From NCBI RefSeq assembly GCF_036014115.1, contig NZ_CP107913.1:4449001-4513000 (forward strand): a stretch of DNA of 64,000 nt, written 5' to 3'. The notes under the pieces are model-generated. The model saw only the letters and a list, made by a program, of their open reading frames with translations, was not told the origin of the DNA and did no database searches. This DNA comes from Streptomyces sp. NBC_00448 (GTDB taxonomy: Bacteria; Actinomycetota; Actinomycetes; Streptomycetales; Streptomycetaceae). This document shows, piece by piece, positions 16,987 to 24,996 of the stretch. Positions within the stretch are counted from its first letter, which is position 1. Each line of letters opens with the position of its first letter. The translations under genes and the position numbers were made by a program.

Positions 16987-18309
16987 TCACCAGGTGACGA
17001 GCAGCTGTTCCGGGCCGCGGATCACGTAGCCGGGGCGCCAGGCGGGCTCCTCGACCAGCCGCATGCCGGGGGCTTCGCGCAGGAAGGTGCCGAAGGACGC
17101 GGTGAGTTCGAGCCGGGCCAGCGGCGCGCCCAGGCAGAAGTGGATGCCGGCGCCGAAGGTGACGTGCTTGTTGCCGGCCGCGGGCCGGGTGATGTCGAAG
17201 CGGTCGGGATCGGGGAAGCGGGCCGGGTCACGGTTGGCGGAGCCGAAGAGCAGGGCCACCTCGGAGCCGCGCGGGATGGTGGTCCCGCCGATCTCGATGT
17301 CGTCCAGCACCCAGCGCTCGAAGAGCTGGAGCGGGGTGTCGTAGCGCAGCATCTCCTCGACGGCGCCGCCCAGCAGTTCGTCCCCGGCCGAGGCGCCTGC
17401 GGAAGTGCCGGCGGTGGCGTCGCTCAGCAGGCGCAGCTGGTCGGGGTGCCGGAAGAGCTGGAGCCAGCCGAGCGTGGTGGTGTTGACGGTGGCCTCGTGG
17501 CCGGCGTTGAGGAGCAGCACGCAGGTGGAGATCATCTCCTGCTCACTGAGCACGTCTCCGTCGTCGTGTGCGGCGATCAGGGCGCTGATCAGGTCCTCGC
17601 CGGGGGCGCGGCGGCGGGTGGCGATCAGGCCGCGCAGGTAGTCGGAGAACTCCTCGCTGGCCCGCACCGCGAGCCGGGCGGTCTCCTCGGACGGGTTCAG
17701 CTCGAACATGCCGGTGATGGCCGCCGACCACGGACGCAGCAGGGCGCGGTCGGCGGGCGGCACCCCCAGCATCTCGGCGATGACCGCGACCGGCAGCGGC
17801 TCGGCGACGCGGGCCAGCAGGTCGCCGCCGCCGTCCGCGCGCAGGGCGGCTATCAGCTCGGCGGCGAGCCGGTGCACGGTCGGCGCGAGGTCGTCCACCA
17901 TCCGCGGGGTGAACGCCTTGGCGACGAGGCGGCGGATACGGGTGTGCACGGGCGCTTCGAGGTCCAGCATCCCGTTGCCGTTGAGGGTGGTGAACGGTTC
18001 GTGCGCGGGCGGCGGCGCCTGGCGGCCGAACTCCTCGTGGCTGAAGCGGTGCAGGTAGGTGCGGCCGAGCCGGCGGTCCCGCAGCAGGGCGCTGACGTCG
18101 TCGTAGTGCGGGACGAGCCACTGGTCGGTGGGGTCGAAGCGGTGCGCGCGACCGGCCGCCCGCAGGGCCGCGTAGGCGGGGTAGGGGTCCTGGACGAAGG
18201 AGGGTGACCAGGGCGCGAACAGGGCGGTGGCGGGAGCGGTGGCCTCGGCGGGCGGGGACGTGGCCGGGGACGCGGGAGAGGACGGCGAGGGCGAGGGCTG
18301 AAGTGTCAT
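16987..18309 (-). CDS. Cytochrome P450
   Basis: A 440-residue soluble bacterial P450. I-helix LLNAGHEATVNT, ExxR as EEMLR, and heme loop FGAGIHFCLGAPLARLE with the thiolate Cys near residue 392. The first 35 residues are a Pro/Ser/Ala-rich, probably disordered leader. The start ATG (18309) overlaps the stop of the upstream metallo-beta-lactamase gene by 4 bases, so it is translated from the NUDIX-MBL-P450 operon. No ferredoxin or reductase is adjacent. The substrate cannot be inferred; context is primary metabolism, not a biosynthetic cluster. Confidence 0.93.
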   Translation of the reverse strand: MTLQPSPSPSSPASPATSPPAEATAPATALFAPWSPSFVQDPYPAYAALRAAGRAHRFDPTDQWLVPHYDDVSALLRDRRLGRTYLHRFSHEEFGRQAPPPAHEPFTTLNGNGMLDLEAPVHTRIRRLVAKAFTPRMVDDLAPTVHRLAAELIAALRADGGGDLLARVAEPLPVAVIAEMLGVPPADRALLRPWSAAITGMFELNPSEETARLAVRASEEFSDYLRGLIATRRRAPGEDLISALIAAHDDGDVLSEQEMISTCVLLLNAGHEATVNTTTLGWLQLFRHPDQLRLLSDATAGTSAGASAGDELLGGAVEEMLRYDTPLQLFERWVLDDIEIGGTTIPRGSEVALLFGSANRDPARFPDPDRFDITRPAAGNKHVTFGAGIHFCLGAPLARLELTASFGTFLREAPGMRLVEEPAWRPGYVIRGPEQLLVTW

Positions 18310-19139
18310 GGCAGTTCGATGAGTCCGTGTTCGCGCAGGTAGTCGAGTTGGGCACGGACCGACAGCTCGGCGGCGGGCCAGAGCGCGCGGTCGACGTCGG
18401 CGTAGACGTGGGCGACCACGTCGGCAGGGGTGCGCAGGCCGGACTCGACGGCGGTCTCGACCTGGGCCAGGCGGTGCGCGCGGTGGGCGAGGTAGAACTC
18501 GACGGCGCCGCGCGCGTCGTCGAGCACCGGGCCGTGGCCGGGCAGCACCGTGGACACCTCGGCGTCCACGGTGAGGGACTGGAGCCGGCGCAGGGAGTCC
18601 AGGTAGTCGCCGAGGCGGCCGTCGGGGTGGGCGACCACGGTGGTGCCGCGCCCCAGCACGGTGTCGCCGGTGAGCACCGCCCGGTCGGCCGGCAGGTGGA
18701 AGGAGAGCGAGTCGGCGGTGTGGCCGGGGGTGGCGATCACCCGCAGTTCCAGGCCGCCGGTGGTCACGGTGTCGCCCGCGGCCAGTCCCTCGTCGCCCAG
18801 CCGCAGCGCCGGGTCGAGGGCGCGGACCGGGGTGCGGGTCAGCTCCGCGAAGCGGGCGGCGCCTTCCGCGTGGTCCGGGTGGCCGTGGGTGAGCAGGGTC
18901 AGCGCGATCCGCCGGCCGTGCTGCTCGGCGGTGGCGATCACCCGGGCCAGGTGCTCCTCGTCCAGCGGACCGGGGTCGATGACGACCGCCAGCGGGGAGT
19001 TCGGCTCGGCGACGATCCAGGTGTTGGTGCCGTCGAGCGTCATCGGCGACGGGTTGGGCGCCAGGACGCACAGCGCGCGGGCGGTGGCGGCGCCGCCGAC
19101 GGTGGGCTGCGGGCGGCCCGGCGGCTGGGCGGCGGTCAC
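18306..19139 (-). CDS. Metallo-beta-lactamase-fold hydrolase
   Basis: A 277-residue MBL-fold protein with LTHGHPDHAEGA (HxHxDH metal site), TPGHTADSLSFHL, LTGDTVLG and VLPGHGPVLDD, and a C-terminal helical LACTB2-like part (VVAHVYADVDRALWPAAELSVRAQLDYLREHGLI). Such proteins are thioesterase- or RNase-like hydrolases. The start GTG 19139 overlaps the NUDIX stop (GTGA) and its own stop overlaps the P450 ATG. Confidence 0.9.
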   Translation of the reverse strand: MTAAQPPGRPQPTVGGAATARALCVLAPNPSPMTLDGTNTWIVAEPNSPLAVVIDPGPLDEEHLARVIATAEQHGRRIALTLLTHGHPDHAEGAARFAELTRTPVRALDPALRLGDEGLAAGDTVTTGGLELRVIATPGHTADSLSFHLPADRAVLTGDTVLGRGTTVVAHPDGRLGDYLDSLRRLQSLTVDAEVSTVLPGHGPVLDDARGAVEFYLAHRAHRLAQVETAVESGLRTPADVVAHVYADVDRALWPAAELSVRAQLDYLREHGLIELP

Positions 19140-20044
19140 GGCTGCTCCCGGCTGAACTCGTCGTGGCCGGGCCAGGTCAGGACGACCCGGCCGTCGTCGT
19201 CCAGGGACGCCCGCGCGATCACCGGGGTCAGGTCCCGGTCGGCCGCCGCGGCCAGGGCGTCGGCCGCGCGTCCGTACGGCAGCAGCGAGCGGAGGGTGGC
19301 GAGGGTGGGCGGGAGCATCGCCATCTCGCCGCGGGCATGGCCCTCGACCGCCGCGGCCGGGCGCAGCCAGACGGTGTGGTCGGCCTCGCCGGAGACGTCG
19401 CGGGTGCGCTGGCCTGATGGCAGGAGGGCCAGGAAGAACCAGGTGTCGTAGCGCCGCCGTTCGAACTCCGGGGTGATCCAGCGCGCCCACGGGGTGAGCA
19501 GGTCCGAGCGCAGCACCAGGTCGCGGGCGGCCAGGAAGTCGGCGAAGGCGAGGTCGTGGGCGACCAGGGCGGCGCGGTCGGCCTCCCACCGCGGCCCGGT
19601 GGTGTCGGCGACCACGCTCTCGCCGTCGGGCCCGGCCAGCAGCACCCCGGCCTCCTCGAAGGTCTCGCGGACCGCCGCGCAGACCACCGCCTGCGCCTGG
19701 CCCGCGGGCACGCCGAGCGTGCGCGCCCACCACTCCAGCGGCGGTCCGGCCCACCGCACCGGCCGCTCGTCCCGCGGGTCGACCCCGCCGCCGGGGTACG
19801 CGTACGCACCCGCGGCGAAGGCCATGGACGCGCGGCGGCGCAGCATGTGGACGGCGGGGCCGCCGCTCTCCCCCGCGGACGCGCCGCCCGCCTCGCCGGC
19901 ACGGGTGCCGCCCGCCTCGGGGTCGCGCAGCAGCAGCACGGTCGCGGCGGGTCGCGCGTCGACCGGGACCAGTTCGCCGCGGGCCAGGGCGCGGACGCGC
20001 TCGGCCCAGTCGGCAGTGGAGGAGGCACCGTTCATGCTGCTCAT
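19136..20044 (-). CDS. NUDIX hydrolase
   Basis: A 302-residue protein of the larger NUDT19-like type. The Nudix box is split by an insertion: GGGVDPRDE... then VCAAVRETFEEAGVLLAG, retaining the RETFEEAG core that binds the metal. The N-terminal strand (AATVLLLRDPEAGG...VHMLRRRASMAFAAGAYAYPGGG) carries an Ala/Gly-rich loop. Members cleave nucleotide-diphosphate or CoA substrates. First gene of a three-gene overlapping operon with MBL and P450. Confidence 0.88.
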   Translation of the reverse strand: MSSMNGASSTADWAERVRALARGELVPVDARPAATVLLLRDPEAGGTRAGEAGGASAGESGGPAVHMLRRRASMAFAAGAYAYPGGGVDPRDERPVRWAGPPLEWWARTLGVPAGQAQAVVCAAVRETFEEAGVLLAGPDGESVVADTTGPRWEADRAALVAHDLAFADFLAARDLVLRSDLLTPWARWITPEFERRRYDTWFFLALLPSGQRTRDVSGEADHTVWLRPAAAVEGHARGEMAMLPPTLATLRSLLPYGRAADALAAAADRDLTPVIARASLDDDGRVVLTWPGHDEFSREQP

Positions 20045-20135
20045 GGCCGGAGCCTACGTGCCCGCGGCGATTTGTTCGAGGGTCACCCGAACGGCTGTGG
20101 ACAACCCCGCGCCACGGCCCCGGCGACGGCCCTGG

Positions 20136-20606
20136 TTACGGCCCTGGCCACGGCTCCACCGCGACCACCGCGGTGACCGGCAGCGGGCCGTAGATGTGCG
20201 GGAACTCCTCACCGCCCGGGACCGGTGGCTCGTAGCGGACCGGCACGTCGAGCCGGTCCACCGCGATCACCAGGACGACCAGGTCGGTACGGGCCGGCTT
20301 GGCGCCGTAGAGCAGCGCGGCGACCGCCGGGAGCTGGTGGCGCAGCGAGCAGTGGATGAAGCCGACGTCGCCGAGGGTGCGGTCGCGGGTGGACAGTTCG
20401 TAGCTGCCCACCGCGCGAGCCTCGTCCCACAGCGCGCGCTCGGTGAGGTGCAGGATCAGGTCGGACCGCGCCGGTGCGGCGCCGCCACCCCTGCCCGTGC
20501 CTGTGCCCGAGTCCGCGCTGTCATCCGCAGCGCCGGCACCTTCGTGCGTACCCTCGCCCACCGAGCCGCCCTCCCGTCGCGTCCTCAACCGTCGCCGTAC
20601 GAGCAT
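20136..20606 (-). CDS. DUF952-family protein
   Basis: The core ILHLTERALWDEARAVGSYELSTRDRTLGDVGFIHCSLRHQLPAVAALLYGA ... FPHIYGPLPVTAVVAVEPW is the whole DUF952 domain (FIHCS and HIYGPL are the conserved blocks). The N-terminal 45 residues are low-complexity; a GTG at 20561 behind GGAGGG is a better start than the ATG at 20606. Function unknown in the family. Confidence 0.8.
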   Translation of the reverse strand: MLVRRRLRTRREGGSVGEGTHEGAGAADDSADSGTGTGRGGGAAPARSDLILHLTERALWDEARAVGSYELSTRDRTLGDVGFIHCSLRHQLPAVAALLYGAKPARTDLVVLVIAVDRLDVPVRYEPPVPGGEEFPHIYGPLPVTAVVAVEPWPGP

Positions 20607-20668
20607 CGCCGTACCAGCGCCGCCCGGCCACCCGTCCGGCCACCGCGCACGCGGCGGCCGGGCCGGGC

Positions 20669-21136
20669 TCAGTCGGCCAGTTCGACCTGGATCTCGATCT
20701 CGACCGGCGCGTCCAGCGGCAGCACCGCGACGCCGACCGCGCTGCGCGCGTGCACGCCCTTGTCGCCCAGCACCGCGCCGAGCAGTTCACTGGCGCCGTT
20801 GACCACCGCGGGCTGACCGGTGAAGTCCGGCGCGGAGGCGACGAAGCCGACCACCTTGACCACGCGGGCGATCCGGTCCAGGTCGCCGGCGACCGAGCGG
20901 ACCGCCGCGAGGGCGTTCAGCGCGCAGGTCGCGGCGAGTTCCTTGGCGCGCTCCGGGGACACCTCGGCGCCGACCTTTCCGGTCGCCGGCAGCTTCCCCT
21001 CGATCATCGGCAGCTGCCCCGAGGTGAACACGTACGCGCCCGAGCGGACCGCCGGCTGGTACGCGGCCAGCGGCGGCACCACGTCCGGCAGGGTCAGCCC
21101 CAGTTCGGCGAGCCGCGACGCGACGGCCCCGCTCAC
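20669..21136 (-). CDS. RidA-family (YjgF/UK114) protein
   Basis: A 155-residue protein. RidA enzymes hydrolyse reactive enamine/imine intermediates. Conserved features are YQPAVRSGAYVFTSGQLP, ALNALAAVRSVAGDLDRIARVVKVVGFVAS and the C-terminal ARSAVGVAVLPLDAPVEIEIQVE, where the usual R-x-A-V core is present. The start GTG 21136 overlaps the stop of the upstream DUF4177 gene; an in-frame extension further upstream is antisense-like. Confidence 0.9.
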   Translation of the reverse strand: MSGAVASRLAELGLTLPDVVPPLAAYQPAVRSGAYVFTSGQLPMIEGKLPATGKVGAEVSPERAKELAATCALNALAAVRSVAGDLDRIARVVKVVGFVASAPDFTGQPAVVNGASELLGAVLGDKGVHARSAVGVAVLPLDAPVEIEIQVELAD

Positions 21137-21291
21137 TCCTTCTCCCGCTTCATGTAAGCGACCAGCTGCTCGGTGTTCGGGCCCGGGACGACCTGGACCA
21201 GCTCCCAGCCGTCCTCGCCCCAGTTGTCCAGGATCTGCTTCGTCGCGTGCACCAGCAGCGGTACGGTCGCGTACTCCCACTTCTTCGCCAT
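21133..21291 (-). CDS. DUF4177-like small protein
   Basis: A 52-residue product starting at ATG 21291: MAKKWEYATVPLLVHATKQ ... WGEDGWELVQVVPGPN ... LVAYMKREKE. The W-E-Y-x-T-V-P start and GEDGWELVQV are DUF4177 hallmarks. Its TGA overlaps the RidA GTG (GTGA), so both form one unit. Function unknown. Confidence 0.88.
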   Translation of the reverse strand: MAKKWEYATVPLLVHATKQILDNWGEDGWELVQVVPGPNTEQLVAYMKREKE

Positions 21292-21381
21292 ACCGCGACT
21301 TTAGTGCCTGGGGCGGCCCGCTTCGTGCGGCGGCTCCGGAGGGCGAACCGGCGGCCGGAGGGGTGACGGGGCCGCCGAATG

Positions 21382-21399
21382 GTTAGGCTCGCAAGGGTG
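21382..21399 (+). promoter_or_regulatory. Leaderless-type promoter of the ArsA-like pair
   Basis: TAGGCT at 21382-21387 ends nine bases before the GTG at 21397, leaving no room for a Shine-Dalgarno. The same hexamer stands at a similar distance before the penicillin-binding protein gene. Confidence 0.45.
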
Positions 21400-22563
21400 A
21401 GCCCTCAACAGTCATCAGCCGTCAGGCTCCACGTCGTGACGGGCAAGGGCGGCACGGGCAAGACCACGGTCGCCGCCGCACTGGCGCTCGCCCTCGCGGC
21501 CGAGGGCCGCCGGGTGCTGCTGTGCGAGGTCGAGGAGCGGCAGGGCGTCGCCCAGCTCTTCGAGACCGAGGCACTGCCGTACGAGGAACGCAGGATCGCT
21601 TCCGCGTCGGGCGGCGGCGAGGTGCACGCCCTGGCGATCGACGCCGAGCTGGCGATGCTCGACTACCTCGACATGTTCTACAAGCTCGGCCGGGCCGGCC
21701 GGGCGCTGAGGAAGCTCGGCGCGATCGACTTCGCCACCACCGTCGCCCCCGGCCTGCGCGACGTCCTGCTCACCGGGAAGGTGTGCGAGGCCGTGCGCCG
21801 CAAGGACAAGGCGGGCTGGCCGGTGTACGACTCGGTGGTGCTCGACGCCCCGCCGACCGGCCGCATCACCCGCTTCCTCAACGTCAACGACGAGGTCGCG
21901 GGCCTGGCCAGGGTCGGCCCGATACACAACCAGGCGCAGGCCGTGATGAGGGTGCTGAAGTCCCCGCAGACCGCGATCCACCTGGTGACGCTCCTGGAGG
22001 AGATGCCGGTCCAGGAGACGATGGACGGCGTGGCGGAACTGCGCTCGGCCGGGCTGCCGGTGGGCGCGGTGATCGTCAACATGGTGCGGCCGGTGATGCT
22101 GGCGGACGCCGAGCTGGCGGAGGTGGCCGGCACCGAGAGCGGGGCGAGCGGCAACGGCGGCGGTGCGGCCGGCAACGGCAAGCGCAGGACTGCCGTCGCC
22201 AAGGCGCTGTCCCAGGCCGGGCTCGGCGGCGCGCGCCGCGGCGGCGTCGCGGAACGCCTCGTCGAGCCGCTCCTGGCCCAGGCCCACGAGCACGCCCAGC
22301 GCGTGGTGCTGGAGCGGGAGCAGCGCGCGGAGATCGCCGGACTCGGCCTGCCGGTAAGGGAGTTGGAGCTGCTCGGCGACGGAGTGGACCTCGGCGGGCT
22401 CTACCGGCTCGCCGAGAGCCTGCGCCACCAGGCGGTGGCGCCCGCCCGCGAGGACGCCCACGCACCCGTCGCGCCGGACGACGACGAAGCCCCGGACGAT
22501 GCCGAAGACGCCGAGGGTGCCGAAGACGCCCGCGCCGCGAACGTGGACGTGGACGATGACTGA
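21397..22563 (+). CDS. ArsA/GET3-family ATPase, first of pair
   Basis: A 388-residue P-loop ATPase. Deviant Walker A LHVVTGKGGTGKTTVAAALA, CEVEERQGVAQLF, and VVLDAPPTGRITRFL as switch II-like DxPPTG. The C-terminal 45 residues are extremely acidic (DDDEAPDDAEDAEGAEDA). Such paired ATPases upstream of wblA are conserved in streptomycetes; they were named as anion-pump ATPases but lack ArsB partners, so the substrate is unknown. The GTG at 21397 is preferred over an ATG at 21379 because a TAGGCT box falls between them. Confidence 0.88.
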   Translation: MSPQQSSAVRLHVVTGKGGTGKTTVAAALALALAAEGRRVLLCEVEERQGVAQLFETEALPYEERRIASASGGGEVHALAIDAELAMLDYLDMFYKLGRAGRALRKLGAIDFATTVAPGLRDVLLTGKVCEAVRRKDKAGWPVYDSVVLDAPPTGRITRFLNVNDEVAGLARVGPIHNQAQAVMRVLKSPQTAIHLVTLLEEMPVQETMDGVAELRSAGLPVGAVIVNMVRPVMLADAELAEVAGTESGASGNGGGAAGNGKRRTAVAKALSQAGLGGARRGGVAERLVEPLLAQAHEHAQRVVLEREQRAEIAGLGLPVRELELLGDGVDLGGLYRLAESLRHQAVAPAREDAHAPVAPDDDEAPDDAEDAEGAEDARAANVDVDDD

Positions 22564-22629
22564 CGACGCCCGCCTGAAGAGCCGACGCCGGCCCCGCGTA
22601 CAACGAGCCCGAGTTCTGAGGTCGCACGG

Positions 22630-23925
22630 ATGAGCCTGGAAAGCCCCCCGCTGGAGATCGATCCGCTGCTCGACGACCCCAAGGCCCGCATCATCGTCTG
22701 CTGCGGCTCCGGCGGTGTCGGCAAGACCACCACCGCCGCCGCGCTGGGCGTGCGCGCCGCCGAGCGCGGGCGCACTGCGGTGGTGCTCACCATCGACCCC
22801 GCGCGCCGTCTGGCGCAGTCGATGGGCCTGACCGAACTCGACAACACCCCGCGCGAGGTGGCTGGAATCGATCGGTCGGCCGGCGGCTCGCTGCACGCGA
22901 TGATGCTGGACATGAAACGGACGTTCGACGAGGTCGTGGTGCAGCACTCCGACCCCGAGCGGGCCCGGGCGATCCTGGAGAACCCCTTTTACCAGTCGCT
23001 GTCGGCCGGTTTCGCCGGCACCCAGGAGTACATGGCGATGGAGAAGCTGGGCCAGCTACGGGCCCAGGACGCCTGGGACCTGATCATCGTCGACACCCCG
23101 CCGAGCCGCAGCGCGCTGGACTTCCTCGACGCCCCCAAGCGGCTCGGCTCGTTCCTCGACGGCCGCTTCATCAAGCTGCTGATGGCGCCGGCGAAGGTCG
23201 GCGGCCGGGCCGGGGTGAAGTTCCTCAACATGGGCATGTCGATGATGACCGGCACCCTGAGCAAGGTGATGGGCGCCGGGCTGCTGCGCGACGTGCAGAC
23301 GTTCGTCGCCGCCATGGACACCATGTTCGGCGGGTTCCGCACCCGCGCCGACGCCACCTACCGGCTGCTCCAGGCGCCCGGCACCGCGTTCCTGGTGGTC
23401 GCCGCCCCCGAGCGGGACGCGCTGCGCGAGGCGGCCTACTTCGTGGAGCGGCTGGCCGCCGAGGACATGCCGCTGGCCGGGCTGGTGCTCAACCGCGTGC
23501 ACGGCAGCGGTGCCGATCAGCTCACCGCGGAACGGGCGTTGGCCGCCGCCGAGGCGCTGGAGGACGCGGTCGCGGAAAATCTCGCCGACGACGGCATTGT
23601 CGATCTCCCCACCGGGAAAGCTGACTACGAAGGTTCCGGCAGCGCCGCGGAAGGCGCCGGGAAGGGCGCCGCGGACAGCGCCCGGGACCGCGTCGAGGCA
23701 GACCCCCAGGACCGTACGGAACTCCTCGCCGCGGGGCTGCTGCGCCTGCACGCCGAGCGGATGCAGGTGGTCGCCCGCGAGCGGCGCACGCGTGACCGCT
23801 TCGTGTCGGTGCACCCCGAAGTCCCTGTGGTCGAAGTCACGGCGCTGCCCGGCGACGTGCACGACCTGGAAGGGCTGCGGGCGATCGGCCTGCGTCTCGG
23901 CGGCGATGAGCCGGCCGCGGCGTAG
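22630..23925 (+). CDS. ArsA/GET3-family ATPase, second of pair
   Basis: A 431-residue partner of the preceding gene. P-loop IIVCCGSGGVGKTTTAAALG, VLTIDPARRLAQSMG, DLIIVDTPPSRSALDFLDAPKRL, and an Ala/Ser-rich insertion (GSGSAAEGAGKGAADSA) near residue 340. The two ATPases probably form a heterodimer, as GET3/ArsA halves do. It starts 66 bp after the first gene and ends convergently with wblA. Between 23,926 and 24,036 lie imperfect repeats of GGGACGGTCGGCGTCGCAAGGACG. Confidence 0.87.
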   Translation: MSLESPPLEIDPLLDDPKARIIVCCGSGGVGKTTTAAALGVRAAERGRTAVVLTIDPARRLAQSMGLTELDNTPREVAGIDRSAGGSLHAMMLDMKRTFDEVVVQHSDPERARAILENPFYQSLSAGFAGTQEYMAMEKLGQLRAQDAWDLIIVDTPPSRSALDFLDAPKRLGSFLDGRFIKLLMAPAKVGGRAGVKFLNMGMSMMTGTLSKVMGAGLLRDVQTFVAAMDTMFGGFRTRADATYRLLQAPGTAFLVVAAPERDALREAAYFVERLAAEDMPLAGLVLNRVHGSGADQLTAERALAAAEALEDAVAENLADDGIVDLPTGKADYEGSGSAAEGAGKGAADSARDRVEADPQDRTELLAAGLLRLHAERMQVVARERRTRDRFVSVHPEVPVVEVTALPGDVHDLEGLRAIGLRLGGDEPAAA

Positions 23926-24036
23926 TCCGTCCTCGTCCGTCCTCGCCCGCCGTCTCAGGGACGGTCGGCGTCGCAAGGACGATCAGCGGCTCAGGGACGG
24001 TCGGCGTCGCAAGGACGGTCGGCCTCTCAGGGGCGA

Positions 24037-24375
24037 TCAGCCCGCCGCGGCGTAGTCCTCGTCCGCCTCGTCGCCGATCGGCAGCAGTCCGCTGCTGCGC
24101 TCGTACTCGGTACGGGCGGTCTCCAGCAGCCGGCGCCAGGACGTCACGGTCGGACGGCGGCGCAGCAGAGCGCGGCGTTCACGCTCGGTCATCCCCCCCC
24201 ACACACCGAACTCGACCCGGTTGTCGAGGGCGTCCGCCAGGCACTCGGTGCGCACCGGGCATCCCGTGCACACCGCCTTCGCCCGGTTCTGGGCCGCACC
24301 CTGGACGAACAGTTCGTCCGGATCAGTCGTCTTGCACGCGGCCTGCGTGCTCCAGTCGGTTACCCAGCTGCTCAT
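24037..24375 (-). CDS. wblA: WhiB-family Fe-S transcription factor WblA
   Basis: A 112-residue WhiB-like protein with the four [4Fe-4S] cysteines at 14, 36, 39 and 45 (AACKTTDPDELF ... VCTGCPVRTEC), the turn GVWGGMTERERR and a basic C-terminal tail RRALLRRRP. WblA controls the switch to sporulation and represses antibiotic production in streptomycetes. Its position between the ArsA-like pair and a class A penicillin-binding protein, as I recall in S. coelicolor, supports orthology. ATG 24375 has GAGAGGA upstream; an upstream in-frame ATG at 24420 lacks a site. Confidence 0.93.
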   Translation of the reverse strand: MSSWVTDWSTQAACKTTDPDELFVQGAAQNRAKAVCTGCPVRTECLADALDNRVEFGVWGGMTERERRALLRRRPTVTSWRRLLETARTEYERSSGLLPIGDEADEDYAAAG

Positions 24376-24996
24376 GCTGGCGCCGTCCTCTCCCGAATCG
24401 AGGCTCCCCCACGGCGGCAAACGGCATATTCACCGTTGCCAGTTGAGGACGTTACGGAAGGTAGGCGCGGCGCAACAGCCCTTTCAGGCCCAATCTTGCA
24501 TGGCCCGAATGGACTATGCGTGCGCGGCAGATCACCCAACGGAGTGAGCCGCGACGAAATCGGATATATCCGGAGAAACCATGCCCTCCGCCCGCCTGGA
24601 GGCGCCAAGACCCCAGGCATATACCGAAATTCGGGCAGTTCTCATCACTCACAAGAGTGACAAAGGAAGGCAAGAGGTCGCGATCCCTTCGCGCCCCGCC
24701 TGCTCCAGGGTAGGCGACCACCCCACCGCGCGTCCGGGAAATCGCAACGCCCGTACCCCGTAGGCCGCGTGAGGGGTCCCGCGTCGCGTCCGTGTCGCCT
24801 CGCGCCGGCGTACGCCCCTGCATCCGGGTCCGCCGCCGGCGGTCGCGGCCGCCGCGTCCCCTCACCACCCGTCCACGCCGTGACCCGTTTCCGTCACGAA
24901 CGTCACGGCCTCGTATTGTCACGGTCTCGTACGCGTCCGCCCAGAAAAGCCACCAAGCCTCGGGAACTCCCAGGATGACGGTTTAGGCTGCTCTGC
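24376..24996. promoter_or_regulatory. Long regulatory region between wblA and the divergent penicillin-binding protein
   Basis: About 620 bp with no convincing gene. The wblA side (24,420-24,660) is distinctly AT-richer than average, fitting an extended regulatory region for this developmental regulator. At the right end TAGGCT (24984-24989) ends seven bases before the ATG at 24997, a leaderless-type promoter for the penicillin-binding protein. Confidence 0.5.
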